Assembly (NCBI GenBank): GCA_016713335.1
Contig: JADJPH010000101.1
Span: forward strand, 62,001-126,000
DNA: 64,000 nucleotides
Source: Candidatus Fredericiella danica
Lineage (GTDB): Bacteria > Chloroflexota > Anaerolineae > Caldilineales > Caldilineaceae
Reading direction: 5' to 3'
The notes under the pieces were generated by a model, which saw only the letters and a list, made by a program, of their open reading frames with translations, did no database searches and was not told where the DNA came from. The position numbers were made by a program, and so were the translations under genes. Positions 56,369 through 64,000 of this stretch are shown one piece after another; the stretch's first letter is position 1, and every line of letters starts with the position of its first letter.

Positions 56369-56806
56369 TTGAGTGGTTTTCGGAAGCGAATCGGTTCGTT
56401 GCTGATAGCACTGGTGATCGCCAGCGTTGTAGGTCTGGGTGTGCCGGCCGGGCCGTCTTTCACATGGCAGCCAGTGCGCGCTGCAGAGGAGGCCCAGTCA
56501 AACGGCGGCATCTCTGAATTTCGTGCAACGCCTGCGCGTTTGCGCGGACGCATCGAGTTGAGTTGGAAGTTCACCGGTAAGCCGTTCACCGGGTCTTTTG
56601 TGGTTGAGCGGTCCACCAATGGGGGCGCATGGCGCGCAGTGTCCGCGTGCGTCCAGCCATTCGATGAGAGCGCCACAAGCTACGGTTGTGCAGACACCGG
56701 TCTAACCAGCGGCACCCGTTACGCATATCGTGCCTGCATCTCTTCGCGTGGCGCCACCTGCACCAAGACCAGCGCGACGAAGGCAATCGCCGTCAAGGCG
56801 CCATAG
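56369..56806 (+). CDS. Small exported fibronectin-type-III-like protein
   Basis: About 145 residues. Start chosen as TTG 56369 (encoding LSGFRKRIGSLLIALVIASV) because GGGAGGGG lies five bases upstream; the ATG at 56333 overlaps a TATAAT. A signal peptide is clear (basic, then LLIALVIASVVGLGV), ending near VRAAEE. The single domain LRGRIELSWKFTGKPFTGSF, then VVERSTNGGAWRAVSACVQP and YGCADTGLTSGTRYAYRACI, has the pattern of fibronectin III (L-x-W, then TRYAYR). Four Cys may form disulfides. Its 3' end overlaps that of the convergent WD40 gene by 88 bases, which is suspicious. Confidence 0.7.
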   Translation: MSGFRKRIGSLLIALVIASVVGLGVPAGPSFTWQPVRAAEEAQSNGGISEFRATPARLRGRIELSWKFTGKPFTGSFVVERSTNGGAWRAVSACVQPFDESATSYGCADTGLTSGTRYAYRACISSRGATCTKTSATKAIAVKAP

Positions 56807-59331
56807 ACGTATCGGAGCGAAGCACTGTCGCCCGACGCAGGCAGGTCCGGACAGGTCTTCCTGTATGTGGTGGCATCGGTCGGGAAGAACTGTCGCCACT
56901 CTTCTGCACTCAGGTTGCGTCCTGCAGTGCGACAAGCCTCACGAATCAACTGATCAACACTGAGCGTCCAGCGTTGCACCGTGCCCCCCGCACCACCACT
57001 CACCACCCAACGGTTGCCGGGGCCAAATGCCACCGAGTTGATACTGCCACCGCTTGTGCGCAGTTGATCCGGCGCGGCGGCCGGATCCGTCGTATCCCAC
57101 AGCACCACCATGGCATCGGCGCCAGCGCTCGCCAATAGCCGCCCATCCTGGCTAAACGCGACCGCATTCACCTCGTTGCGGTGCCCGCGCAATGCCGCAG
57201 GGTCAATTGCCAACGCCGCCGCATTCCACACCCACACCGCGCCATCCTCGCCTGCCCCTACGAGCCAGGCGCCCTCCGGCTGATAGGTGACGCCCAGGAG
57301 ACCTTCTGCTGGGCCTTCGAGCACCGGACCGGGACTGCCATCATCAGCCCCCCAAAGACGCAACAAACCGTCACGCCCTGCGCTGGCAACCGTGGCGCCA
57401 TCCGGGCTGAAGGCAACCCCCATCACGGCGTCGCTATGGCCGCTGAGCGTCCGCTCCACAGTTAAACTGGCAAGATCCCACAACTGGACCGTGGTGTCAT
57501 CGCCGGCAACTGCAAGCCGTCGTCCATCTGGACTGACCGCCAGCCCGTTGATCTGCCCGGCCCCCGGCGTGAGGGTGGCGAGCAACTTGCCATCCACGGT
57601 TGACCAGACCTGGACCTTCCCATCCTTTGTGCCCGTGTACAACCGCTCCCCATGTGAATCGGCAGCCATGACGGTGAATGCCCCCCCATCGCTTTGCAGC
57701 GTGAAGAGCAGCGCGCCAGAATCTAGATCTCTGAGTTCCACTTGAGGCGCGTCGACGCCGGCAATGGCCAGGCGGGCGCCGTCGGCAACAACGCCCAGTT
57801 CGCCGACGGCGCCCGCCGTCGCCAGCAGCACGTGTGGCTCGGCAAAAGGCTGGCGCGCGTCCCAAACGCGTACGGTGTGATCATAACTGGTCGTCGCAAA
57901 ACGGCTGTTTCCAGGTGTTCCTGCCAGCAAATTGATGGTGCCGTCATGCCCGCGCAGCACGAGTGGATTGGCTGCCGGGTTCAGGTAGTCCCACAGCCGG
58001 ACGGCGCCGTCGTACCCTGCGCTTGCCAAAAGCGTGCGGCTGGCCGCCGGCACAAAGGCAAGACCACGCACATTGGAACGGTGGCCGCGCAAAATAAAGT
58101 TCTGGGTCGGTGCAGCTACGTTCCAGATTCTGATCGAGCCATTGTCGTCCGCGCTGGCAAGCCAACGGCCATCCGGCGCGAAGGCCAATGCATACACCCC
58201 AAGTTCATGGCCAATGAGCGGTACGGATGGCGATGGCCGATTCTGCATGTTCCAGAGCATGACCTGACCGGTTGCGCCGCCACTCGCCAGCCAGTCTCCT
58301 GTCGGGCTGAAGGTGAGGGTGTTCACATAGTCGGTGTGGCCGCGCAGGATTTCGACAGGCGCATCGCTGTCTAAGTGCCAAAGCCGCACGGTGGCATCGT
58401 TGCTGCCGCTGGCGAGTAACTCCCCAGCAGGACTAAAGGCCAACGTGTTGACGTCCGCCGTGTGACCTGCCAGCCGCTGTGGTGTTGTCAATTCGCCGGC
58501 GTTTGCCGCCGCCGGCCAGAGCCAGACTTCCCCGCCGGCGCCTGCACTGGCAAGCCGCCTGCCATCGGGGCTATAGACAAGATCATAGATCGGTCCAGGA
58601 TGGCCTGTCCGTTCAATTGGCGCTTCAGCAAGCGCATCGACGCGCCAGAGCCTGACGACACCGTCTTCACCAGCACTGGCAAGTTGATTGCCGTCGGGTG
58701 AAAACGCCAGGCTCCATAGAGGCCCCGCATGCGCCTCAACCAGTTGCGCCGCGCCGTCCACCGCCTCAAGATCCCATACCCGAATCCCGCCGGATTCATC
58801 ACCGACCGCAAGATAGCGCCCGTCAGCGCTCAGTGCCGCAGCAGTCATGTTGCTGGCGCTACCGTTCAAGGGCAGGCCGCCCGTGGCGCCCAGGGCATCG
58901 CGCAAACTCTGCACCGTAATGGAAAGCGGGGGCTCTCCGGCATTGCGCTGCACCTGCACCGCTTCAATTGCCAGCAGCAGGGCCGCTTGTGGCGTCGACT
59001 CCAGCGCCTGGCTGGCATTGCCCGCCAGTTGTGTCGCCCGGATGATCCGCACCAGCGACTCTGTCTGGCGCTCGGCGGCGTCAGCCCGTTCCTGGTTCGA
59101 TTGGGCGCTGGTCACCGCGTTAGAAACTTGTTAAGCGGCTGCGGCTGCGGCCGCTTGCGCCGTTGCGGCGACATCCGCCTGTAGTTGGGCGACGCCCGCG
59201 TTATAACGCGCCACCTGCAGTAACCCAGCCGCAAACGCAATTGCAGCCAGCAATGCCACGGTAAGTCCCCCAACCGCCCAGTGCCATTGATTGCCGGCAG
59301 GCGGCGGGGTGGGTTCGGGGCGACCATTCAT
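56719..59331 (-). CDS. Membrane-anchored WD40-repeat protein (frame break)
   Basis: About 870 residues. Start ATG 59331 (MNGRPEPTPPPAGNQWHWAV), one membrane helix VGGLTVALLAAIAFAAGLLQ, an Ala/Gln coiled coil, then a frame break near 59140 before AVTSAQSNQERADAAERQTE. About 14 WD40 repeats follow, e.g. HTDYVNTLTFSPTGDWLASG and HSDAVMGVAFSPDGATVASA, enough for two seven-bladed propellers. The end IREACRTAGRNLSAEEWRQF and YRKTCPDLP is the typical cap seen in NACHT/TIR-associated WD40 proteins. The last 45 codons add a hydrophobic stretch (YGALTAIAFVALVLVQV) that overlaps the convergent gene and may be a frame artefact; the true stop could be near 56800. No kinase or NTPase domain is present. Confidence 0.82.
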
Positions 59332-60205
59332 GGCGGGGGATCTCACAAAATTCCTGAAACTCACCCGGAAGGGGTGCAACAAAGATCCGTTGCGAACCAG
59401 CCTCCGTTGCCGGCAAGCGTAATTCACGGGCATGCAGCATCAGTCGCTGTGCTGAGCGCTGGCCATAGATCCGGTCGCCGACGATTGGCGCGCCCATATG
59501 CGCCAGTTGTACGCGCAACTGATGCGTTCTACCGGTCGCGGGCCACAACACCACGACCTGAAAACCGCCCTGGGGCGCCAAAACTCGATAGCGCGTGATC
59601 GCGCGCTGCCCCCCCCTGGCGACGACACACATGTGATCGGAACGGCGCGGATCGGGCGCGAGAAACGTATCAATCGTGCCAGTCGGGTCCAATCGATTTG
59701 GCGCAGAAACTACCGCGACGTACTCCTTCTCCACCAAACGGCCCTGGAAGGCGTGGGACAGCATCTTTCGTGCGGTTGGCGTGCGCGCAAGGAGCACCAC
59801 TCCCGAAGTATCGCGATCCAGGCGATGCGCCAGCGTCACCGGCCCAAACTCAGCGGCAACCAAATCACATAGATTCGGCGCCTGCCGATGGGGCGGCGCC
59901 TCAGACAGCAGACCGGCCGGCTTGTTGACGGCAAGCAACTGTTCCTCCACCGCAATCAACCATGCTGCTTCCATCGCGAACACGCCGGCCGGCTTCTCTT
60001 CCGGCCGGCGTGCCAGTCTAATGTGATCCCCGCGGTTCACCTGCCAGGAGGAAAGCCAAACGATCCGATCGTTGACGCTGACCTGACGAGCACCGATCAA
60101 TTGTTGAACCGCTTGCCTGCCCCAGGTAGGGAAGCGCCGGCGCAGGTATTGATCCAGCCGGAGCGGGTGTTCGAGTTCTCCCACCACGATCTCGGTGCTC
60201 GGCAC
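59201..60205 (-). CDS. RluA-family rRNA/tRNA pseudouridine synthase
   Basis: The S4 RNA-binding domain is at the N-terminus (LRLDQYLRRRFPTWGRQAVQ, LIGARQVSVNDRIV). The catalytic Asp lies in LAHRLDRDTSGVVLLARTPT, the signature of RluA/RluC/RluD. Then YVAVVSAPN, ATGRTHQLRVQLAHMGAPIV, GDRIYGQRSAQRLMLHARE. It isomerises uridine in RNA; the target is not predictable. The family part ends about FVAPLPGEFQEFCEIPRHEW. The remaining 40 codons overlap the next gene's N-terminus by 131 bases, so a frame break near 59335 is likely and the real stop is there. Confidence 0.88.
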   Translation of the reverse strand: MPSTEIVVGELEHPLRLDQYLRRRFPTWGRQAVQQLIGARQVSVNDRIVWLSSWQVNRGDHIRLARRPEEKPAGVFAMEAAWLIAVEEQLLAVNKPAGLLSEAPPHRQAPNLCDLVAAEFGPVTLAHRLDRDTSGVVLLARTPTARKMLSHAFQGRLVEKEYVAVVSAPNRLDPTGTIDTFLAPDPRRSDHMCVVARGGQRAITRYRVLAPQGGFQVVVLWPATGRTHQLRVQLAHMGAPIVGDRIYGQRSAQRLMLHARELRLPATEAGSQRIFVAPLPGEFQEFCEIPRHEWSPRTHPAACRQSMALGGWGTYRGIAGCNCVCGWVTAGGAL

Positions 60206-60293
60206 TTTGCACTCCCTCCGGACGAACCGCCAGCTAAGCTGTCATCCGCGCCCAGGGCGGTGCACAGTTCATGACTGGCAGGCTACGTTGTCC

Positions 60294-61501
60294 TTACGCA
60301 GGCACGCTCTTCAGCACGGCCGCAATCGCAGCACACAAGTAGTCCATGTTGGCAGCGGTCATGCCTGCCACGCTGATCCGCCCGCTGCCAACAATGTAGA
60401 TGGCATAGCGATCGCGCAGCGCCTTGACCTGATCAGGGGTCAGACCGGAGAATGAGAACATGCCGCGCTGCTGCGCAATAAACGAGAAGTCGCGATCGAC
60501 ACCCTGTTCGTGCAGGGATTCAACAAAAGGCTGCGCATCCCGTTGATCCGATCGCGCATGTCGGCCACCTCGGCCTCCCATTGCGGTCGTAGCACCGGAT
60601 CGTTCAGGACTGCGGAGACCACGATCGCACCGTGTGCCGGCGGATTGGAGTAGTTCGCACGGGCAACACGCTTAATGTGACTGATGGCGACATCGGTATG
60701 TGCAGAGGTTGCCGTCACAACCGTCAGTGCACCGACACGCTCGTTATAAAGCCCGAAATTCTTCGAGTACGAGCTCGCCACCAGCAGATCCGGACAGCGC
60801 CTGGTCAGTTCTTCCAGCCCCACCGCATCCTCGCGCAGACCCACGGCAAAACCTTGATAGGCAAAGTCCACCAGCGGCAACAGATTGCCTTTGGCCAGCA
60901 CCTCGCCGACTTCGGCCCACTGCGCGGGCGACAAATCCACCCCGGTTGGATTGTGGCAGCAGCCGTGCAGCACAACGATGTCACCGGCGGGAATCTGTGC
61001 GAGTGCGGCCAACATCGCCTCGTACTTTACGCCATTCGTCTGCTTATCAAAATAGGGATAGGTAGCCGTCTTTAGCCCGGCAGCGTTGAAGACCTGCGGG
61101 TGATTCGGCCAGGTCGGATCACCCAACCACACTGTGCGGGCGCCAATCGTCGAGACAAGGAAGTCCGCCGCCACGCGCAAAGCGCCGGTGCCGCCTGGCG
61201 CCTGGGCAGTGACTGCTCGCCCGCTGCTTAGCAGTGGATGGCCCGCGCCAAACAAAAGCTGTTGCGTTGCATGGTCAAATTCTGGTTGACCATCGATCGG
61301 CAGATAATTCTTCGTATTCTCAGACTGAAGCAACCTTTGTTCCGCCGTCTTGACCGAGGCCAAGACCGGCGTCTGGCCATGCGCATCCTTGTAGACGCCC
61401 ACACCCAGGTTCACCTTCTTCGGATTCGGATCCTTCTTAAACGCTTCGGTCAACCCGAGGATTGGATCCGGCGGTGCAGCCGCAATTGATTCCAGTAGCA
61501 T
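60294..61501 (-). CDS. Aromatic/aspartate aminotransferase, class I (frame break)
   Basis: About 400 residues of the AspC/TyrB subgroup. Start MLLESIAAAPPDPILGLTEA, then KKVNLGVGVYKDAHGQTPVL, APGGTGALRVAADFL (PLP phosphate loop), VVLHGCCHNPTGVDLSPAQW, VDFAYQGFAVGLREDAVGLE and the catalytic Lys in VASSYSKNFGLYNERVGALT. Near 60550 a break occurs: RDRINGMRSL must continue FVESLHEQGVDRDFSFIAQQ, and the end is GMFSFSGLTPDQVKALRDRY. It interconverts aspartate or aromatic amino acids with oxaloacetate/2-oxo acids. It is followed by the RluA gene and preceded by adenine deaminase. Confidence 0.92.
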
Positions 61502-61566
61502 TTCGATACCCTCTTTCCCACAAAGCGGATAATTAAAACGAATTCGCTCAATCAGACACAGTGTTA

Positions 61567-63282
61567 CTAGACAAATAGATCCACAAGCTTGAATTGTTCA
61601 ACGTCAACCAGCCCTTGATCCGTCAGCTTCAGCTTTGGAATCACCTCTAACGCCATAAAACTCATGGCCATGAACGGATCATGAAGGGGCGAACCCAATC
61701 GATGTGCAGCCTCGAGCAGTTTGTCGTATAACATACGCACTTCGCCGACGGGCAGGTCGCTCATCAACCCCGCCACCGGTAACGGCAGCGCCGCCAGGAC
61801 TTCAGCGCCATCCACGACGACGATGCCGCCGCCAAGTTCGATCACTGCCTGCGCCGCCCTCCGCATGGACGCATCATCGGCGCCGATCATCACGAGGTTG
61901 TGATGGTCATGGGCAACCGTACCGGCAATCGCGCCACGCCGCAAGCCCACTCCCTGAATAAAGCCAATTCCCACCGCATCACTATTGCGGTGACGGTCGA
62001 TGACCGCCATCTTCAGTAGATCGCGGTCCGGGTCCGCAACCGCTTGGCCGTCAACAATCTCTGCTGCACAAATCCGCTCTTCAGTCACCAATTGATCCGG
62101 AAGCGTACCAATCACGCGTATCTGCGCACCGCGCGCAGGCACCCGTAAATCCAGACTCTTCCAATCCACCTTGACCGAACCACTCAGCCCAGGGGGGATT
62201 GCCGGTGTATCCAGGGCGACGTGCGGCAGTATTGCGCCATGCTCAGCGACAAGTTCACCACCGACATACACCTGGCGCGGCCGAAAATCGTCCAGCGCAT
62301 CAAACACGACAAAGTCAGCAAACCGGCCGGGGGCCACTGCCCCACGGTCATGCAAACCGAAACGCTCAGCGGGATTGAGGGTGGCAAGTTGAAATGCCAC
62401 AATCGGATCAACCCCAAAGGCAATCGCCTCGCGAATCATAAAGTCGATGCTACCCTCATCCAAGAGATCCGCCGGGATGCGGTCGTCGGTGCAAAAACAA
62501 ATGCGGCGGCTGTTTTCGGGACGGACGAGCGGCAGCAGTGGCCGCAGATTCTGCGCATTCGTCGCTTCCCGAATTAAGATGTAGAAACCGCGTGCCAATT
62601 TCTCCGCAGCCTCGGCCACGGTCGTACATTCATGCTCGCTGGTGATACCGGCGGCCGCATATGCGTTGAGTTGTTTGCCGGTCAAGGCCGGCGCATGGCC
62701 GTCCACCGGCCGCGCGGCAAAGGCGGCAAGTTTGGCAACGACACTTGCATCGCCGCCAACAACGCCTGGAAAGTTCATCACCTCCGCCAGTCCCCACACC
62801 GTCCCCTCATCGAGGAGGGTCTGCAGGTCCTGCGCCTCCAGTTGAGCGCCGTTGGTTTCCATCGACGTCGCAGGGACGCAGGATGGCGCCATTACGATCA
62901 CGCGCAGCGGCAGGTCACGGCTGCTGCGCGCCATGAAGCGGATGCCGTCCAACCCAGCCACGTTGGCAATCTCATGCGGGTCAGTTACCACGGTCGTCAC
63001 CCCGTGCGACAGCACCGCGGCTGCAAACTGCGACGGGACACAAAGGCTGCTCTCGATATGGACATGTGCGTCAATGAGACCGGGCGCAAGATACGCGCCT
63101 TGCAGATCGATAATCTTAGCGGCTTGATAGCCGCGGCCCACGCCGGCGACCCGCCCGCCACTTACAGCCACATCCGTTTCTTCGATCTGACCGGAGAACA
63201 CATTCACGAGCCGTACATGCTGCAACAGCAAGTCGGCTGGCACATCGCCCCGCGCCACTGCTAACAATTTTTCCAGAGACAT
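61567..63282 (-). CDS. ade: Adenine deaminase
   Basis: Intact, 571 residues. A metal-dependent amidohydrolase that turns adenine into hypoxanthine. Motifs: YLAPGLIDAHVHIESSLCVP (metal His pair), VVTDPHEIANVAGLDGIRFM, SCVPATSMETNGAQL, GLAEVMNFPGVV, VDGHAPALTGKQLNAYAAAG, ITSEHECTT, FCTDDRIPADLLDEGSIDFM and, in the C-domain, AHDHHNLVMIGADDASMRRA, then GGGIVVV. These are the diagnostic Ade set rather than adenosine deaminase. Product hypoxanthine could be oxidised by the molybdenum hydroxylase encoded at 6152-9092, if that enzyme is a xanthine dehydrogenase. ATG start. Confidence 0.95.
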   Translation of the reverse strand: MSLEKLLAVARGDVPADLLLQHVRLVNVFSGQIEETDVAVSGGRVAGVGRGYQAAKIIDLQGAYLAPGLIDAHVHIESSLCVPSQFAAAVLSHGVTTVVTDPHEIANVAGLDGIRFMARSSRDLPLRVIVMAPSCVPATSMETNGAQLEAQDLQTLLDEGTVWGLAEVMNFPGVVGGDASVVAKLAAFAARPVDGHAPALTGKQLNAYAAAGITSEHECTTVAEAAEKLARGFYILIREATNAQNLRPLLPLVRPENSRRICFCTDDRIPADLLDEGSIDFMIREAIAFGVDPIVAFQLATLNPAERFGLHDRGAVAPGRFADFVVFDALDDFRPRQVYVGGELVAEHGAILPHVALDTPAIPPGLSGSVKVDWKSLDLRVPARGAQIRVIGTLPDQLVTEERICAAEIVDGQAVADPDRDLLKMAVIDRHRNSDAVGIGFIQGVGLRRGAIAGTVAHDHHNLVMIGADDASMRRAAQAVIELGGGIVVVDGAEVLAALPLPVAGLMSDLPVGEVRMLYDKLLEAAHRLGSPLHDPFMAMSFMALEVIPKLKLTDQGLVDVEQFKLVDLFV

Positions 63283-63575
63283 TCATCGCTCCTTCATTGG
63301 TTTCGTGCTGCGCATTATACCCGCATCCTGTGGTGCGACGGCAATCTTACATCTGCACCGTCTGGAGCGCTTGTGACCGATTTCCGGCATTCTGCGCTTA
63401 TTTCTGCACAAATTGGTGCCATTAGTTTGTAAAATTGCCAAAACTGAGGGGTTGAACTTATTTCAAAATGCATTACAATATGCAGAAGGAATAACAGCGC
63501 GACTGGCAAATTCATTTGCGTCAGTTTCGCAGAACCAGGCCGTGAAATGTGCGGCCGATAGCGAACAACAGAATC
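63283..63575. other. Divergent intergenic region
   Basis: Separates adenine deaminase (minus) from the MBL-fold gene (plus). It is AT-richer than its neighbours. A possible plus-strand -10 such as TACAAT (63474-63479) is seen but no matching -35 that I would trust. Confidence 0.35.
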
Positions 63576-64000
63576 ATGCGGATCACTTTCCACGGTGCGG
63601 CGCGCGAAGTGACCGGTTCGATGCACCTGATTGAGGTTAACGGGCGGCGCCTGCTGCTCGAAACAGGCCTCTTCCAGGGGCGACGTGCTGAGACCTACGA
63701 GCGCAATCTACACTTTCCATTCGATGCCCAGTCGATCGACGCGGTGCTGTTGAGCCACGCCCATATCGATCACAGTGGCAATCTTCCCAATCTCGCCAAA
63801 CAAGGTTTCTCCGGCAATATCTGGTGCACGTCTGCCACGCGCAACCTCTGCACCTACATGTTGATGGACAGCGGCCATATCCAAGAGCAGGACGCCCTGT
63901 ACGTCAACAAGAAGCGCCAGCGCGATGGCGAGTCCCTCATCGAGCCGCTCTACACACAAAGCGATGTACGCGCGTGTCTCGAATTGTTCGTCGGCGTCGG
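63576..64000 (+). CDS. MBL-fold RNA-processing exonuclease (CPSF/Ysh1-like), 3' partial
   Basis: The first 141 residues are in the window; the gene runs off the end. MRITFHGAAREVTGSMHLIE is the typical start of bacterial beta-CASP MBL proteins. The metal motif is LLSHAHIDHSGNLPNL (H-x-H-x-D-H), and LLLETGLFQGRRAETYERNL is the strand-loop in front of it, with Glu where relatives usually have Asp. IQEQDALYVNKKRQRDGESL follows. RNA cleavage or maturation is expected, but the beta-CASP domain itself is outside. No strong RBS is seen before the ATG at 63576. Confidence 0.85.
   Translation, partial: MRITFHGAAREVTGSMHLIEVNGRRLLLETGLFQGRRAETYERNLHFPFDAQSIDAVLLSHAHIDHSGNLPNLAKQGFSGNIWCTSATRNLCTYMLMDSGHIQEQDALYVNKKRQRDGESLIEPLYTQSDVRACLELFVGV

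Overview
The window looks like a chromosomal segment of a bacterium of about 60% GC, most probably a member of the Chloroflexota (Anaerolineae/Caldilineae type). This is inferred from style, not from a marker gene: many secreted proteins with Pro/Thr linkers, a surface protein with an LPNTG sorting signal, a PBP carrying extra Ig-like modules, WD40 and Asp-box beta-propellers, short-tailed surface coiled-coil proteins, and no outer-membrane genes. No plasmid or phage backbone is visible. The most striking property is that about 30-40 single-base frame breaks interrupt otherwise well-conserved genes. The protein family continues in another frame each time, often next to a homopolymer, so most are probably sequence errors rather than pseudogenes. 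I therefore give gene extents across the breaks and name the break points.

Layout. 1-9.1 kb: end of an Asp-box propeller protein, a small glutaredoxin-like protein, then minus-strand genes for a sugar-nucleotide epimerase, a Mug-type DNA glycosylase, a GH20 hexosaminidase, a hypothetical protein, a GNAT acetyltransferase and a xanthine-dehydrogenase-family Fe-S/Mo fusion protein. 9.3-11.8 kb: a large GT-C glycosyltransferase. 11.9-13.9 kb: the strangest region, a higher-order 21-bp repeat array, a PD-(D/E)XK (Rpn-like) nuclease gene and strong hairpins, bounded by perfect 18-bp inverted repeats. 14-19.3 kb: an LPXTG-anchored 8-repeat protein, a membrane-anchored coiled-coil protein and the FAD subunit of a molybdenum hydroxylase. 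19.4-23.8 kb: GH3 glycosidase, a ParB-fold protein, a small unknown, an ornithine-cyclodeaminase-like enzyme. 24-30.8 kb: two exported proteins (Ala-rich repeat protein, CapA-like lipoprotein), an epimerase, a methyltransferase, a beta-lactamase-fold serine hydrolase. 30.8-34.9 kb: a four-gene ABC importer. 35-37.2 kb: SIMPL-domain protein and a Memo-like protein. 37.4-39.9 kb: rpsF-rpsR-peptidylprolyl isomerase. 40-43.5 kb: aldo/keto reductase, universal stress protein, isocitrate lyase, zinc-ribbon cold-shock protein, tRNA-Cys. 43.8-50.5 kb: PBP1A, a secreted Ig-module protein and a LysM-fasciclin protein. 50.6-64 kb: DinG-type helicase, proline dehydrogenase, two PLP aminotransferases, phosphatase, WD40 membrane protein, RluA, adenine deaminase and the start of an MBL-fold RNase.

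Working together: glycan recycling (GH20, GH3), amino-acid and purine catabolism (proline dehydrogenase, aminotransferases, adenine deaminase, molybdenum hydroxylase), the glyoxylate shunt (isocitrate lyase only) and cell-envelope building (PBP, GT-C enzyme, LPXTG, LysM-fasciclin) suggest a heterotroph with a peptidoglycan-exposed surface. The region 11.9-13.9 kb is the best candidate for something undescribed.
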